NCBI GenBank assembly: GCA_000818945.1
Contig: KN805450.1
Coordinates: 13,083 to 77,082 of the forward strand
Direction: 5' to 3'
Origin: Schizochytrium sp. CCTCC M209059
Lineage: Eukaryota > Sar > Bigyra > Thraustochytrida > Thraustochytriidae
DNA length: 64,000 bases
Below the pieces are notes generated by a model. It had not been told where the DNA came from. It saw only the letters and a list, made by a program, of their open reading frames with translations, and ran no database searches. A program made the translations under genes and the position numbers. The first letter of the stretch is position 1. Each line of letters begins with the position of its first letter. This document shows positions 9,444-20,100 of the stretch, one piece after another.

Positions 9444-10467
9444 GTCTTTATTTTTTTCCCCTTTCTTCGCCTCAATTTTTTTTTTGGTGACTCTTGGCCG
9501 CAGTGGCCGCTGTAGAAAAAAGAAAAAAAATCTTTTTTCGCGATCATGCGCTTCTTCGCTGCCACCTGCACCTTGCATGATGATGACGCTGCGCGCTTTT
9601 ACCACCTGCTCTCAAAGTTGGGCGCCTGGCTCCTACTTGATGTCCATCGTGTATACCCCGTCCCGCACTGCCACGCTCCTAGCGCACATACCTCATCTCG
9701 CTCGCTGTTCTCTCCTGCATGCAGCTGCCCTTGCCTGCCGCTTGGACGCTGCGGTGAAATCGCGGCAGCGGCGCGGGAAGAGAACCAGCTTCCCGTTTGC
9801 CTTCCTTGCCAATGGCCAATGGTGGCACGCAAGCCTGCCCTCATCATCAATCATCAGACACACGAGACAGCCCGGCGCAGCGCAGGCGGCGTCAACGAGA
9901 TAGCGCAAAAGGGGACACGCAGCGGCGCGAGGGAGGGCGAGGATTCAGGGCGCTCCAATCGCACGAGCCCCGCCGAAAGCAGCATGCAAGCAGCCCCGCT
10001 GCGTCCTTTGCGACACCAAGCGCGTGGCGTCACCCCTTTTCGCATAGGTGGCCGCTAGGGAGGCCTAGCAGGCCGGCTGGCCTCGCAGGCAACAACAGCG
10101 ACCAGAGCAGACGCAGGCCTAGGCGCAGGCGCAGTCCAAGCCAAGCCAAGCCAAGCCAAGCCAGAGCATGGCGAGGTAAGGCGAGGCAAGGCAAGGCGAG
10201 GCCGGGTCGAATCGAGCGGAGCAGCGGGGTGGCGGCGGCTTGCCTGGAGTCTTCTTCTTCTTTCCTTCTTCTTGCAGTGCTTTCACATTGCTCTGACCGT
10301 GAGTGAGTGAGTGAGTGAGGCAGGCTTCGCTCGTAGAGAGCAGGCAAGCGAGTCGTACTACCGAGGCCTACGAGGCTGCTAGCAAGCAAGGTGCCGCTCG
10401 GTCGCTGCCTCCGGCGGCAGGAGAGGAGCTGGCAGACACGGAGAGCGATAGAGCGGAGGGCTGCAAC
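9444..10467. other. Promoter / 5' UTR region of the polyprenyl synthase gene
   Basis: No supported coding region. It holds simple repeats: an agcca repeat near 10135-10165, gaggc/aaggc repeats near 10170-10200, and gtgag repeats at about 10300-10318. Variants of the AGGCCTA motif occur near 10061, 10115 and 10365. Confidence 0.5.
9451..9457 (+). terminator. Pol III T-run terminator of tRNA-Thr
   Basis: Seven T eight bases downstream of the tRNA 3' end, as expected for pol III. Confidence 0.75.
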
Positions 10468-11736
10468 ATGTGGCGGGTGACGCGACCTGCGACGCTGAGG
10501 GCCGCCGCTGCGGCGGCCGGGTCCGCGGGGACGAGGGCGAGGGCCCATGGGCGGCGAGGGATGGCCTCGCTGCAGGAACACATGCTGCGACAGAGCGTCA
10601 AGAGCGTGCTGGCAGACTTGCAGCTCGACGAGCCGACGGCGTGGATGCCGCAGCCCGACTTCAAGGACTGCGACACCCTCCGCCAACGCCAAGACGCCCG
10701 GATCGCAGCGGATCTGCTCGCCAACGTTGAAAAGGTGGACCCCTTTGCTCTGGTCAAGACGGATGTCAACGCGCTGAGCACAAACATCAAGGACCTCCTC
10801 GGCAGCGATCACCCTGTGTTGGAGACCGTGGCACAATACTTTTTCAATCAAGAGGGCGGCAAAAAGGTGCGCCCCACGCTGGTACTCCTCATGTCCAAGG
10901 CCGTCGAGGCGCACCTCGAGGCCGAGGGCTTTCAGCGCGCCCCCGAGGACGCCACCGCCCTTTATGCGCAGCAGGTGCGCCTGGCCGCCATTATTGAGCA
11001 AATCCACACGGCCTCGCTCTTGCACGACGACGTCATTGACGTCGCAGACACGCGCCGTGGCGTCAAGTCTGTCAACTCCATGTTTGGCAACAAGCTGGCC
11101 ATTCTCGCCGGCGATTTCCTCCTCGCGCGCGCCTCCGTTTCGCTCGCGCGCCTGCGCAATGTCGAGGTGATTGAGATCATCTCCACCGTCATTGAGCATC
11201 TGGTCAAGGGCGAGGTCATGCAAATGAAGCCCAGTCTCAAGGGTAGCGAGGCTTTTGAAATGTACTTGCGCAAAAACTATTACAAGACGGGTAGTCTCAT
11301 GGCCAATAGCATTCTCTCTTCGACGGTGCTCGCGGGCGCGCCCAAGGATCTTCAGCTTCTCGCTTTCGATTATGGCGAGAGCTGCGGCCATGCCTTTCAA
11401 TTAATAGACGATGCTCTCGACTTTGAAGGCAGCCTTTCGACTTTGGGCAAGCCGGCGCTGGCTGACCTCAAACAAGGTCTCGCGACGGCCCCCATTCTCA
11501 TTGCCCAAGAGTCCCGTCCGGAGCTCCGCCCCATGATTGAGCGCAAGTTCTCTGCGCCCGAGGACGTGGACAACGCAGCGACGGCTGTGCATGCTTCGCA
11601 GGCTATTGTGCAGACACGCAAGCTTGCTGTGGCCTATGCAGAAAAGGCAGTTCGCGCAGCTCTCAAATTGCATCCTTCTCCGGCGCGCGACTCGCTCATT
11701 CATATGGCGATCAAGATCGTCGACCGGAGCTCATGA
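10468..11736 (+). CDS. COQ1: Polyprenyl (solanesyl-type) diphosphate synthase, mitochondrial
   Basis: 422 aa from the ATG at 10468. The N-terminus (MWRVTRPATLRAAAAAAG...) is Arg/Ala-rich without acids and looks like a mitochondrial presequence. It is a trans-isoprenyl diphosphate synthase: the GGKKVRP substrate motif, first aspartate motif DDVID at 187-191 followed by DTRRG, and second motif DDALD at 314-318. The family condenses isopentenyl diphosphate with an allylic primer to make the ubiquinone side chain. Long-chain (COQ1/solanesyl) identity is favoured over farnesyl or geranylgeranyl synthase by the presequence, the length and HTASLLHDDVID, which is typical of the long-chain group. The product chain length cannot be read from the sequence. 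Its 3' end faces dapA. Confidence 0.9.
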   Translation: MWRVTRPATLRAAAAAAGSAGTRARAHGRRGMASLQEHMLRQSVKSVLADLQLDEPTAWMPQPDFKDCDTLRQRQDARIAADLLANVEKVDPFALVKTDVNALSTNIKDLLGSDHPVLETVAQYFFNQEGGKKVRPTLVLLMSKAVEAHLEAEGFQRAPEDATALYAQQVRLAAIIEQIHTASLLHDDVIDVADTRRGVKSVNSMFGNKLAILAGDFLLARASVSLARLRNVEVIEIISTVIEHLVKGEVMQMKPSLKGSEAFEMYLRKNYYKTGSLMANSILSSTVLAGAPKDLQLLAFDYGESCGHAFQLIDDALDFEGSLSTLGKPALADLKQGLATAPILIAQESRPELRPMIERKFSAPEDVDNAATAVHASQAIVQTRKLAVAYAEKAVRAALKLHPSPARDSLIHMAIKIVDRSS

Positions 11737-11817
11737 ACCGTCTCGTTTTTCCCTCTTGCGCTCGACTTTTCCAACACACAAACGCGTAACAAGTACCAAA
11801 CCATTTCTTTTTCTTTT

Positions 11818-11849
<32 letters not shown>

Positions 11850-12578
11850 TGCAAGAAACGAAATGATGTATACGTACATGAACAATTCGGCGTTCCTCTT
11901 AGGTATAGATAGGCCTAGAGCCTAGAGCCTATGTGGAATATTTGTAATAATGACAATAATAATGAAAGGGAAAAAGAACAGTGCATGTTTCAACTTGCTT
12001 CTTTCGAAAATACACTACTTTTTGGCCATAAAAGAAAAAGGGCAAACATCGATTGATTGGCTAACTTTGGGGTAACCTTCGCAAGGTTCTTCTTTTCAAC
12101 GCGTCCCGATGACAACGCCAAGGGTATCATCGTGCTCTTGGGCATACCAAAAATGTAAAGAAAGAAGATCAGCAAGTACGATCAAAGATATCGCATGAAG
12201 ATTGCAAGGTTTTGATGTTCTTTGTTTGCTCGCCGTGGTCAATAGATTATAACCCGATTTCAATCGCTGGGAACTATGAACAAGACCGTACGAAGGAAGA
12301 AAAAAAAAAAAAAGGGAGAAAAAGAGACAGGAGGATAATCCAACGAATCGTAGACATTTTGTTTCGAAAAAGAAAAGAAAAAGAGCTTGATTTGACTTTC
12401 GTCGTCACGCAAGCGAACCATGCTCTCGGAGATACCGCGCTCGCGCGGATACACCTCTCATCACCTGCGACTGCCTCGTCATACGAGCGCACCTTTGGGG
12501 GCGAATGGATCCATGTAAAAGGTAGAAGGAGAAGGTAGTCGATCGATCGGGTGATGATGGCAAAAGGGATGATATAAA
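11737..12578. other. Convergent 3' spacer between COQ1 and dapA genes
   Basis: Non-coding. Contains a (CTTT)n tract near 11805-11850, a TAGGCCTA palindrome at 11910-11917 next to two CCTAGAG repeats, and an A-run near 12300. No RNA gene seen. Confidence 0.55.
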
Positions 12579-13496
12579 TTACTGTTTGGCCTTCTTGGCG
12601 CCGTTGGGGCTGCTGGCCAGACCGGCGGCCTCGCACATGGCCTCAACCTTGGCCTTGGACTCGGCAGCCAGAGGCGCGAGGGGAAGACGCACACTTGCGT
12701 CGCACATACCGGCAAGAGACATGGCGTACTTGCAGGGAACCGGGTTGGTTTCGCAGAACATGCCCTTGAAGACAGGGAAGAGCTCAATGTGCTGCTTGGC
12801 GGCACCGGCAAAGTCGCCGTCCGCGGCGGCCTTGACCATGCTCACGACCTTTTCCGGGGCAAGGTTGCTGAGCACCGAGACGACGCCCTTGCCGCCCACA
12901 GACATGAGAGGAAGCGTAAGGGAATCGTCGCCCGAGAGGACCGTAATGTCGCAGAGGCTGCGAATCTCAGAGGCCATGTCGAGCGAGCCGGTTGCCTCCT
13001 TAATTGCGCAAACGTTGTCGAGCTCCTTGTACATGCGCGCGACGGTGGCCGCGGTGAGGGCGATGCCCGTGCGGCCCGGGATGTTGTAGAGCACGATGGG
13101 GACGCCGACCTCGTTCACGGCCTTGACGTGCTGAAAAAGACCCTCCTGGCTCGGCTTGCTGTAGTAAGGGTTCACGATAAGGACGGCGTCCACGCCAGCC
13201 TCCTTGGCCTTCTTGGTGGCCGCCACGGTGCCCTCGGTGTTGTTCGAGCCAGTACCGGCGATGACGAGGCACTTGCCGGCGCACTTCTCGACGCACATGG
13301 CGATGATCTTCTCGCGCTCCTCGGCGGTCAGCGTCGGCGACTCGCCGGTCGTTCCGATGGGGACCACACCAGCGACACCGCCGGCGATCTGCGCGTCCAG
13401 GAGCTTCTCCAGCGCCTCATAGTCCACCTCCTTGCCGTCCGCCGAGAAGGGAGTCACGAGCGCCGGGAAGACGCCTGCCAGTTCGAGACGCGCCAT
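12579..13496 (-). CDS. dapA: 4-hydroxy-tetrahydrodipicolinate synthase (dihydrodipicolinate synthase)
   Basis: 305 aa from an ATG at 13496, close to the usual ~292-300 aa. It condenses pyruvate with aspartate semialdehyde, the first committed step of lysine synthesis by the diaminopimelate route. Visible signatures: GTTGE at 48-52, the NPYY tyrosines at 111-112, YNIPGRTG at 137-144 and the Schiff-base lysine K166 in AIKEATGS. The C-terminus ends in a basic AKKAKQ tail. No organelle presequence is seen, so a cytosolic location is likely. Presence of DapA implies lysine synthesis by the DAP pathway rather than the fungal aminoadipate pathway. Related aldolases (N-acetylneuraminate lyase, KDG aldolase) share the fold, but the motif set fits DapA best. 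Confidence 0.92.
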   Translation of the reverse strand: MARLELAGVFPALVTPFSADGKEVDYEALEKLLDAQIAGGVAGVVPIGTTGESPTLTAEEREKIIAMCVEKCAGKCLVIAGTGSNNTEGTVAATKKAKEAGVDAVLIVNPYYSKPSQEGLFQHVKAVNEVGVPIVLYNIPGRTGIALTAATVARMYKELDNVCAIKEATGSLDMASEIRSLCDITVLSGDDSLTLPLMSVGGKGVVSVLSNLAPEKVVSMVKAAADGDFAGAAKQHIELFPVFKGMFCETNPVPCKYAMSLAGMCDASVRLPLAPLAAESKAKVEAMCEAAGLASSPNGAKKAKQ

Positions 13497-13548
13497 TCTT
13501 CTTCTTCTTTCTTTCTTTCTTTCTTACTTTCTCTCTCGCGAGCGTACC

Positions 13549-13610
13549 GCTGCTGCTGCTGCTGCTGCTGCTGCTAGTACTGCTGCTTGCTGCTGCTGCT
13601 GCTGCGTTAC
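13549..13610. repeat. CTG/CAG trinucleotide tracts in the dapA 5' region
   Basis: Nine consecutive CTG-type units, an interruption (tagtactg), then a second run. They lie about 50 bp upstream of the dapA ATG, so they would be CAG in its 5' UTR. Confidence 0.8.
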
Positions 13611-14300
13611 GCCTCTGCCGCTGCCGCTGCTGCTGCCGCTGCCGGTCCTTGCTGCTTTTTGTCGGAAGCCTGGTTGCGATCTGCCCCCGGCCGCTTGCAC
13701 CTGGCCTCCTCTGCGCCGCACGATCCTGCCCTTCGCGGCCATTCGGCGTCTTGCTGTATTTGGCCGCTAGCCAAGGTTAGAATACTGCATCCCGCAGCGC
13801 AACGTTGCCGGCACCTTCTCCCCCAACCACGCCCATGTACGCCTCCATCCCCGTCTACGCCGCCATGCTCCCGCTCTCTACCCCGCGCTCCGCGCTCGCC
13901 ACGTACCCCGCGCTCCGAGGCCGCCTTTGATCGCATCTCCTCTGGAACCTTCAGAACACATTAGAATCTTGAGAACCTACGAAGGATTTTCTCCACAGTG
14001 CCCGCGGTCGGAGCTGCTGCGCCACGCGCCCGCACGCTCCTACGAACATTCGGCCACAGCCGCCACTTGAAGTCCAGGTCTGCCGGCTGGCTGCTGCACT
14101 GCAGCTGGCCGTGCCACGCGAAGGACGCAGGACTTCAGCCACAGCTACTTTGAACGCCTGCGCCGCTGCGTCAATCGTGCTGCGCGCTGCTGCGGCTCCG
14201 GACGGACCTTGATATGGCTGTGGACAGCGCGGATCTTCTCTTTTTTTCTTCATTTTACAGTGGCCACTGCCACCTGGGCCATTGCCAGCTGCAGCTGCTG

Positions 14301-14336
14301 CAAATGCAAATGCAAATGCAAATGCAAATGCAAATG
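14301..14336. repeat. Hexanucleotide array, six CAAATG units
   Basis: Perfect 6-bp tandem repeat containing five overlapping ATGCAAAT octamers, between divergent genes. Confidence 0.9.
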
Positions 14337-15216
14337 CCCTGCACGAAGAACCGGCACGACCTTGGAGGTATCGAGCACGACGTCGCGATGATGAGACCAC
14401 CCCACCCATCCATACTACACTCCTCCACGCACGGATCATTCTCCGATCCGACAGAACGCACCGACCAGGCGAGCGACCTCCGCGTTCATCGCGCTCCCAG
14501 CGCCGACCGGCCGACTGTCGCGCCGCCTCGCAACGGCGCTTCCCTGCGCGTCCCTGCGCGTCCCTGCCCCTCTCTCCCTCCCTCCCTCCCCCTCTCCCCT
14601 GGCCGCTCGCCTGCTCTGCTCCGAACCCTGCTCCCCTCCTCTGTCCCGCCCGCCGCCAGGTCGGAGTCGAGCGCCTCCCTTTGCCCGGCCCAGTCCAGCC
14701 ACCTTCGTGCCGCAACGAGCGCTCCGTCGCCGCCGCGAGTGCGTGTGAGCGAGAGTGTGCATGTGTGTGTGCGTAGTAGCGCGACTGTCCGTGCGTCGCA
14801 CTCGGTCGGCGCGGCGCCCTTGCGGCGCGACTCGAGATCGAGCGGCGGCGAGGCGGAGGCCGTCGCCACACGTGGTCGGCCGCCCGCCCGCACGCTGCAG
14901 CGGCCAGGTCTGCCCTGCCTCGCGCAGTCGCGGCCTCGCTCGCCTCGTTCGCTCCCTCCCTCCTTCGTATCGACCGCGCTGCTGCAGCTGCGGGCGGCAG
15001 CTCCCACCCAGGCTGAACCGCGCCGATAGAGAGAGAAGCACGCCGCTCTTGAGAGAGACAGCCTTGCCCGCCCCGGCTGAGGGCAAACAAGGCGAGGCAG
15101 ACAAACAGACCGCCAACGCGCCTCGGACTCGAGGCGAAAGAGACCAGCGCTAGCACCTGAAGCAGCACCAGCACCACCAGCACCAGCACCAGTAGCACCA
15201 GCACGAGAGCGAGAAG

Positions 15217-16674
15217 ATGATGCACGCCGAGGACATGGCCGCCAAGGTTCATTACGATGAACTTCCCCGAGCCGAGGAGGCCACCGAGGTCACCGCCTCC
15301 AGCGCCAAGGGACGCCGGATGGCCCACTTTGTAAAGCTTGCTGTGGCATTCATTGTCGCCTTCGGCATCTCCTCCGTCCTCTTGGAGGAGGGACATGGTC
15401 ATGGTCAGCAGCACTTTCACGAACACGGCCAGCACATGGCCAACTTCGCTGCTCCCGAGGGCAGTGATGACTTTTCGGCCGGCGGTCCTCCTGGACCCAA
15501 GCCCGGACCTCCTGGCCCCAGACCTGGTCCTAAGCCTGGTCCTCCTGGCCCGCACGGGCCTCCTGGTCCCAGACCTGGTCCTCCTGGTCCCAGACCTGGT
15601 CCTAAACCTGGCCCTCCTGGCCCTCCTGGTCCTCCTGGCCCCAAGCCTGGCCCTCCGGGCCCGCACGGCCCGCATGGTCCGCATCCCTTTCCCAAGGGAT
15701 GCTACCTGCCGCCCCCGCCCCCCAAGCACCACCACCACCACCACCACAACAACAAGACGCACAATGGCACCAAGTTTGATCTTGTCGTCAAGGAATGTGC
15801 CAAAGACTTTGAGGAAGCCTGCGGCACCCCGGGTGGCAACCTCTCCTCTGTGCTCATGTACGAGGACTGCATTGCCAAGCACCACTACGCTTACAGCCAT
15901 GGATGCCACAAGGCGCTCTTCATTGCCAAAATCGACATGAAGTTCTTCTTCCCCCCCTCGTTCCTCAACAAGACTCTCATGCACACCGCCTTCAAGACCT
16001 GCAAGGACGACACCAAAAAGGTCTGCCCCAAGATGTTGAAGCACCTCGAGCCCTTCAACATGTGCCAGCTTCAGGGCATTATGGATTGCCTCAAAGCATC
16101 CAATGAGACCTCCTCCGAGTGCAAGTCTTCCCTCGAGAGTTTCAAGGACCCCGAAGCCGTTCCTGACTTTGAGCCCGAGGAGCCCGAGGATGACATGGAG
16201 CAGCACGGCGGCCACGACGACCAAGAAGAAGACTTGGACTTTTCCAGCCTTGCACGTGGTCAGCAGATGGGGAAGCCTGACTTCCACCACTACCACGGCG
16301 AACGTCAGCATAGTGAGCGCCGGCATGGTGAGCGCCAAGAGGGCGAACGTCAGGAGGGCGAACGTCAGGACTTTAACGGCGAGCGCCAGCATGGTGAGCG
16401 CCAAGAATTCGGCCACTTCATGGGCGGTCGCCAGCACCATGGCTTCAACCGCGCTGCGCTCTTTGTTCATGCCGTGATGCACATTTTTCTGACCTTTGTC
16501 ATCTTCAAGTGCCTGCAAAAGTGCTGTCACGCTTGCGTCAAGACACCTACCTACGAGCGCATTGCCACTCGCTTGGAAGAGAAGCTTGCCCGCAAGCAGC
16601 CCAAGGCTGACACCCTCCTTGAGGGCCAGAACGAGTCGGACCGCGAGATCGAGGCGGCCAAGCTCGTCGTGTAA
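15217..16674 (+). CDS. Novel two-pass membrane protein: His-rich, Pro/Gly tract and Cys-rich repeats
   Basis: 485 aa. Order of parts: a short cytosolic N-terminus; a hydrophobic segment at about 42-58 (VKLAVAFIVAFGISSVLL); a His/Gly-rich stretch; a Pro/Gly tract (about 90-160) of PGP, KPGP and RPGP units whose glycines alternate 3 and 4 apart, so it is not a strict collagen helix; a run of seven His; and two Cys-rich segments (about 190-310) with the C-x7-C spacing (CAKDFEEAC, then CKDDTKKVC) that resembles the cysteine-rich GLG1 repeat. Then come an acidic segment, a GERQ(H/E)-type repeat region, a second hydrophobic helix near 410-430 followed by CLQKCCHAC (possible palmitoylation) and a charged tail. 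The middle is probably lumenal or extracellular (several NxT/S sites). Function unknown; the GLG1 resemblance is tentative. Confidence 0.8.
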   Translation: MMHAEDMAAKVHYDELPRAEEATEVTASSAKGRRMAHFVKLAVAFIVAFGISSVLLEEGHGHGQQHFHEHGQHMANFAAPEGSDDFSAGGPPGPKPGPPGPRPGPKPGPPGPHGPPGPRPGPPGPRPGPKPGPPGPPGPPGPKPGPPGPHGPHGPHPFPKGCYLPPPPPKHHHHHHHNNKTHNGTKFDLVVKECAKDFEEACGTPGGNLSSVLMYEDCIAKHHYAYSHGCHKALFIAKIDMKFFFPPSFLNKTLMHTAFKTCKDDTKKVCPKMLKHLEPFNMCQLQGIMDCLKASNETSSECKSSLESFKDPEAVPDFEPEEPEDDMEQHGGHDDQEEDLDFSSLARGQQMGKPDFHHYHGERQHSERRHGERQEGERQEGERQDFNGERQHGERQEFGHFMGGRQHHGFNRAALFVHAVMHIFLTFVIFKCLQKCCHACVKTPTYERIATRLEEKLARKQPKADTLLEGQNESDREIEAAKLVV

Positions 16675-17177
16675 TAAGTACCAATTTCTGAATTCTCATT
16701 TTTACTCATTACTATACGTACCCCATCCTTTCTTTCTCCTTTTTTTCTTTTCCTCCTTTTTCCTTTTTTTTTTAAACTTTCTCTTCATTTGCGTTTCCTT
16801 GTTTCATTCACCATTTATTTTTTTGGGGGGTCGTCGTCGCATGACGGTTACTTTCCCCACTATCTGACAGTGAGTCCGCGTCGAAGTACAAGTCGGCAGC
16901 GCGACTCGGCGCTTCAAGAACCCGTGTTCGGCCATGTGCTATGTCCTGCGTGCGTAGGAAACGCTTGGGCCCACCTGCTTGCTTGCCTTTCGATAGGGAA
17001 TCAGGAGATCGGGTCCGAGCCGAGCACGAGCCCACGGGCTTGCCTTGCGGCGGCGGGAGGAGACCAGCCCAAAGGCAAATGCGAATTACCAAGCTCAAGC
17101 ACAACCGAGCGCAAGAGGAGCGCACGGGGAGCGGGAAAGAGACAGAGGGAGAGAAGGCGACGACGGGGAGAGAGAAG
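16675..17177. other. Intergenic / 5' UTR of the kinesin gene
   Basis: A pyrimidine-rich 3' region (T-runs at 16690-16800), then the kinesin leader. An in-frame ATG at 16941 would add 79 Arg-rich residues; I regard this part as leader. Confidence 0.5.
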
Positions 17178-20100
17178 ATGCTGTCCTTTTTCAGCAAAAA
17201 GACGGCCTCTTGGCGAGCCGGACGAGCCAAGCAGCAACAGCAGCAACAGCTTGCCACGCAGGACCAAGACGAAGTGGTCGCCGACTCCGTCCCTTCCGCA
17301 GAGACTTCCTGCTCAAGCGGCGACAACAACGACACATCTCAACGTGATCAAGTCGAGGAGGCGGCAGCGTCGCAACAAGAGGACAGTATCGCCGACAGCG
17401 TCAATGATGACAACCACAACGACGAAAACGAGGAGGACATCAATAATGTGAACGGTATGTTGTCCAAACGCATGATGAACATGATGAAAGTCACGAAAAA
17501 GACTTCAAAGGTTGCGGACCCTCAAGAAGCCTTGAACGCAGTCGTTGAGGCCGCTGCGCTCGAGCAGCAAAAGGAAGAACTCGAGGCCAAGATGAGTCTT
17601 CTCAACGAGCTCGAAGACCGTGTCCAATGGCTCGAATCCGAGCGTGTCCGCTTGCTGCAGCTCACACACAACAAGAGCACGCGGCGTCTCAGTTTCGCGC
17701 AAAAGCAGCAAGAAGAGGAGGAACACAAGCAGCGCGAGGCAGAGCAAGAGCAGGAAAACGAACGCAAACGTTCCGCTCGCTCCGGGAACCGCAAATCCAA
17801 AATGGTGGCCTCATCGCGGGCAAGTATTGCAACTCCACCGCCGCCGGCGCCTCAGTCTACACCCGCCTCCGCGTCTTCCGCCCCGACTTCATCCAGGTCG
17901 AGCCGTCCTCGTCGAAGCATGGACGGCAAGGGCGTCTGGGAGCGCACCTCCAAATTCTTCAATGTCAGCATCAAGATCAAGCCTGAAGAAATTACAGAGA
18001 CCGCGACTTTCTGCCAGGCGCTTGGCATCGTAATCGAACGCGATCCGCACATCGGCGGCGGGCGCTTTGTAATTTGCGAGTTTGTCCGCGACGAAAACGG
18101 CAATCCCATGGCTCTCGAAGCCTGCGGACACGTTGGTGTCGATGACATTCTTCTCGGCGTCAAGGGCGTTCGCATTACCTCCACCGCTCAGCTCGATGCT
18201 GCGCTCAGAAATCTCGAGCCCGACGAGCCGCTTGCCGTGGACTTTTGCCGCATGTTAAACAAGCAGCTCGCGAGCGGCGACCCGGAGAGCATCGAGCAGG
18301 CCAACGAGCGCATCGCCTTCCTTGAAAAGGAGCTCAAGTTTGCACGTGCAGAGTACGCTCGCCTCGACATCGGAGCCCTCGAGAGCCTAGAGGCCATGCT
18401 GCATGACACCCGCGGCAAGAACCAAAAGCTCGAAAACGACCTCAGCAAGCTCCGCGTCGTCGAAAAGGAATGGCTTGCTGACCAGGATCTTCGCCACCGC
18501 TACGAACTCAAGGCACGCGAGTGCCGGCGCTTGCTCAACACCCTCATCGACTACAAGGGAGCCATTCGAATCTTTGTACGCGTGCGCCCGCCCAAAATGG
18601 AAAACCTTAGCCAAGTCGACGCCAACAAAACCGTCCTGCACTTTCCTGAAAATAGACTGCTCGCGCTCTCCGACATGGACTCTCTTGACGTACCAGAAAA
18701 GTCGTGGGAGTTCGATGCCGTATTCAATCCCAAATCGACGCAAACCCAAGTCTTTGCCGAGGTCGAACCCCTCGTATACAGCGTCGTCGATGGCTACAAC
18801 GCCTGCGTGTTTGCATATGGCCAGACCGGGTCCGGAAAGACGTACACAATGGATGGACCGGAACACGATCGCGGAGTCTGGTTTCGCGCTACCGATTCGC
18901 TCTTTAGCATCCTCGAGCAGCGCAAAACAGAAGCTCTCGAAAACGAAGTCATCGACTTTACTGTCAAGGTCTCCGTTCTTGAAATCTATCAAGAGCACGT
19001 GCGCGATCTCCTTGCTATCACCGCCTTGCACGAAGGACGACCCGATGCAGAAGACGAGGAATCCGCCGACGACAGCGCCGACGAAGATGCCGTACGTCCG
19101 CGCAATAGAAAGTCACCCTATTCCCTTGAAATCATGCACCATCCTAAAACCGGCTATGTCTACGTCAAGGACGCCGTTGAAGAAACGGTGCGCAGCGCCA
19201 AGGATCTTCACGCCGTTGTCGAGAGAGGCAAGGCCCAACGCCGTGTCGGTGTCACCAACATGAACGAGCGTTCTTCGCGATCGCATATTGTTCTGCTCAT
19301 CCAGCTCGTCACCAAGGTCTTCGAAGTCGGATCCAAGACGCCCAAAGCCCAGTCTCGCTCCAAGCTGCAGCTCATCGATCTCGCGGGTAGCGAACGCGCT
19401 GCAAACATTGAGGGCGCCGGCGAGCGCCTCCGCGAGACATGCTACATTAACAAGTCGCTCTCTGCACTCGGCGACGTTATGCACGCCCTCCAAAACAACG
19501 ACTCGCGTCACATTCCCTTTCGCAACTCCAAGCTCACGTCCCTGCTGAGCGATTCCCTCGGTGGCAAGGCAAAGACGCTCATGATTGTCCAAGTCAGCCC
19601 GCAAAAACGCAACATGCCCGAGACCATTCGCTCGCTCGACTTCGGCATGCGCGTCGGCAAGATTTGTCTCTCTGAAAATGCCCCCGGTGCCTCATCGTCC
19701 AAGAGTGGCGACCGCAAGGCCGAGCAGATTTCCCGTCTCAAGCGCGAAAACGCTGATCTCGGCACTGAGACTGAGAAACTCAAGGCCCGCGTCCTCGACC
19801 TCAAGCACAAATTGGACCAGGAACGCCAAGCCAAACAAGCCGCCGAGAACTCGCTGAGAATTCTTTCGAGTGCGAACGCGCAAGCAGCGAGCAACGCCCA
19901 TGGCGAAGGCCAGCTCACGCGGCGGCGCCGCTTCGACACGCAAGAGGAAGAGGAAGAGGAGGCCAAGTCCGACGACGCTTCATCCAAGGCCCAGGTCGAA
20001 GCCTTGCGCTCTCGAAATGCGGATCTTCGCCGCAAATACAAGGAAGCGCAGCAGCGCATTGAAATGCTCGAGAACCAGAGTGATAGTTCTAATCTCCGCA

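Larger units (their letters stand above)
13497..15216. other. Divergent promoter region rich in simple repeats
   Basis: Lies between dapA (leftward) and the Cys-rich membrane protein gene (rightward). Contains (CTTT)n at about 13505-13530, (CTG)n tracts at about 13549-13600, six CAAATG units at 14301-14336, very GC-rich Pro/Arg-biased sequence, and CACCAG repeats just upstream of the next ATG. Open frames here are compositional artefacts. Confidence 0.55.

Noticed and set aside
10030..11400. 456-codon minus-strand open frame
   Set aside because: Antisense of the polyprenyl synthase, whose motifs are on the plus strand.
13951..16530. 859-codon minus-strand open frame
   Set aside because: Antisense shadow of the Pro/Gly-rich membrane protein and GC-rich flank; low-complexity Arg/Gly/Leu composition, no domain.
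16941..17177. Upstream ATG of the kinesin frame as the true start
   Set aside because: The 79 added residues are Arg/Gly-rich leader-like sequence; the ATG at 17178 begins a more natural N-terminus. Not excluded.
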